Shown piece after piece: positions 63,936-64,000 of a stretch of DNA of 64,000 bases (position 1 is its first letter; each line of letters starts with the position of its first letter). Source of the stretch: Achatina immaculata (Eukaryota; Mollusca; Gastropoda; Stylommatophora; Achatinidae); contig CM019697.1 of assembly GCA_009760885.1 (NCBI GenBank), positions 29,442,710-29,506,709 of the forward strand, written 5' to 3'. The notes beneath the pieces are model-generated. The model had not been told where the DNA came from. It did no database searches and saw only the letters and a program-made list of their open reading frames with translations. The translations under genes were made by a program, and so were the position numbers.

Positions 63936-64000
63936 TCCGCTGTGGTATAAAATGGGATATTATTAGTTTCAAAAATGAGAAATCTGCGACATGACTGAGT

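Noticed and set aside
1..64000. CRISPR array, integron or prokaryotic operon
   Set aside because: Tandem repeats here are contiguous without spacers, and the coding parts are spliced or belong to eukaryotic transposons.

Overview
The window is eukaryotic nuclear DNA from an animal, most likely a lophotrochozoan such as a mollusc. It is AT-rich and gene-poor, with spliceosomal GT-AG introns and polyadenylation signals. Many old and young non-LTR retrotransposons are present, together with a Penelope-like element carrying a GIY-YIG nuclease, Helitron helicase debris and three mariner elements. The mollusc assignment is an inference from this repeat mix and from remembered similarity of the LINE proteins; no search was run. 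No CRISPR array, rRNA gene or functional tRNA gene is visible.

Host genes. The clearest gene is the 3' half of UTP3/SAS10, a small-subunit processome protein, on the + strand. Four exons (6509-6651, 8227-8338, 12686-12784, 19801-19890) have matching splice phases and are followed by AATAAA at 19911. Its introns are packed with transposons. On the - strand there are parts of one or more unrecognised genes: a two-exon 3' end (32701-32806 and 32333-32417, AATAAA near 31932), an exon with a probable transmembrane segment (53795-53907), and a 3'-terminal coding exon (55452-55980) with a possible small upstream exon (60022-60056).

Repeat families, with working names used below. RTE-A is a BovB-like RTE LINE with a (TGAA)n tail. 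RTE-B is an RTE-like endonuclease/RT LINE with a (GA)n tail. LINE-C and LINE-D are related endonuclease/RT LINEs. LINE-I is an I-clade-like LINE with RNase H and a (GAA)n tail. LINE-X is known here only from a C-terminal stretch and a 3' UTR that holds a tRNA-like segment. PLE is the Penelope-like element. N is a non-autonomous retroposon with internal tandem repeats and a (GAA)n tail like that of LINE-I.

Layout. 1-5.9 kb: LINE relics, a long inverted-repeat element and RTE-A fragments. 6.5-19.9 kb: UTP3 exons, with a LINE-I relic, RTE-A pieces, a 531-bp deleted mariner, LINE-C, and a nearly complete LINE-I (13882-18011) between them. 20.5-24.5 kb: N copy 1 and LINE-C pieces. 24.6-30.2 kb: a PLE split by an RTE-A copy that is itself split by LINE-X. 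30.2-32.3 kb: LINE-C and LINE-D joined at a perfect 26-bp inverted repeat, then a host 3' exon. 33.9-38.1 kb: RTE-A containing part of RTE-B. 40.4-41.2 kb: a 36-bp minisatellite. 42.1-50.1 kb: LINE-C split by an internally deleted LINE-I, N copy 2, and RTE-B split by N copy 3. 51.4-63.9 kb: two mariners, LINE fragments, host exons, Helitron helicase remains and tandem repeats.

The nested insertions give a relative chronology, and several carry target-site duplications readable in the sequence. The most notable system is the LINE-I / N pair: an RNase H LINE whose coding frame runs into its own GAA tail, an internally deleted derivative, and three copies of an unrelated-bodied element that share the tail and have 9-12 bp target-site duplications.
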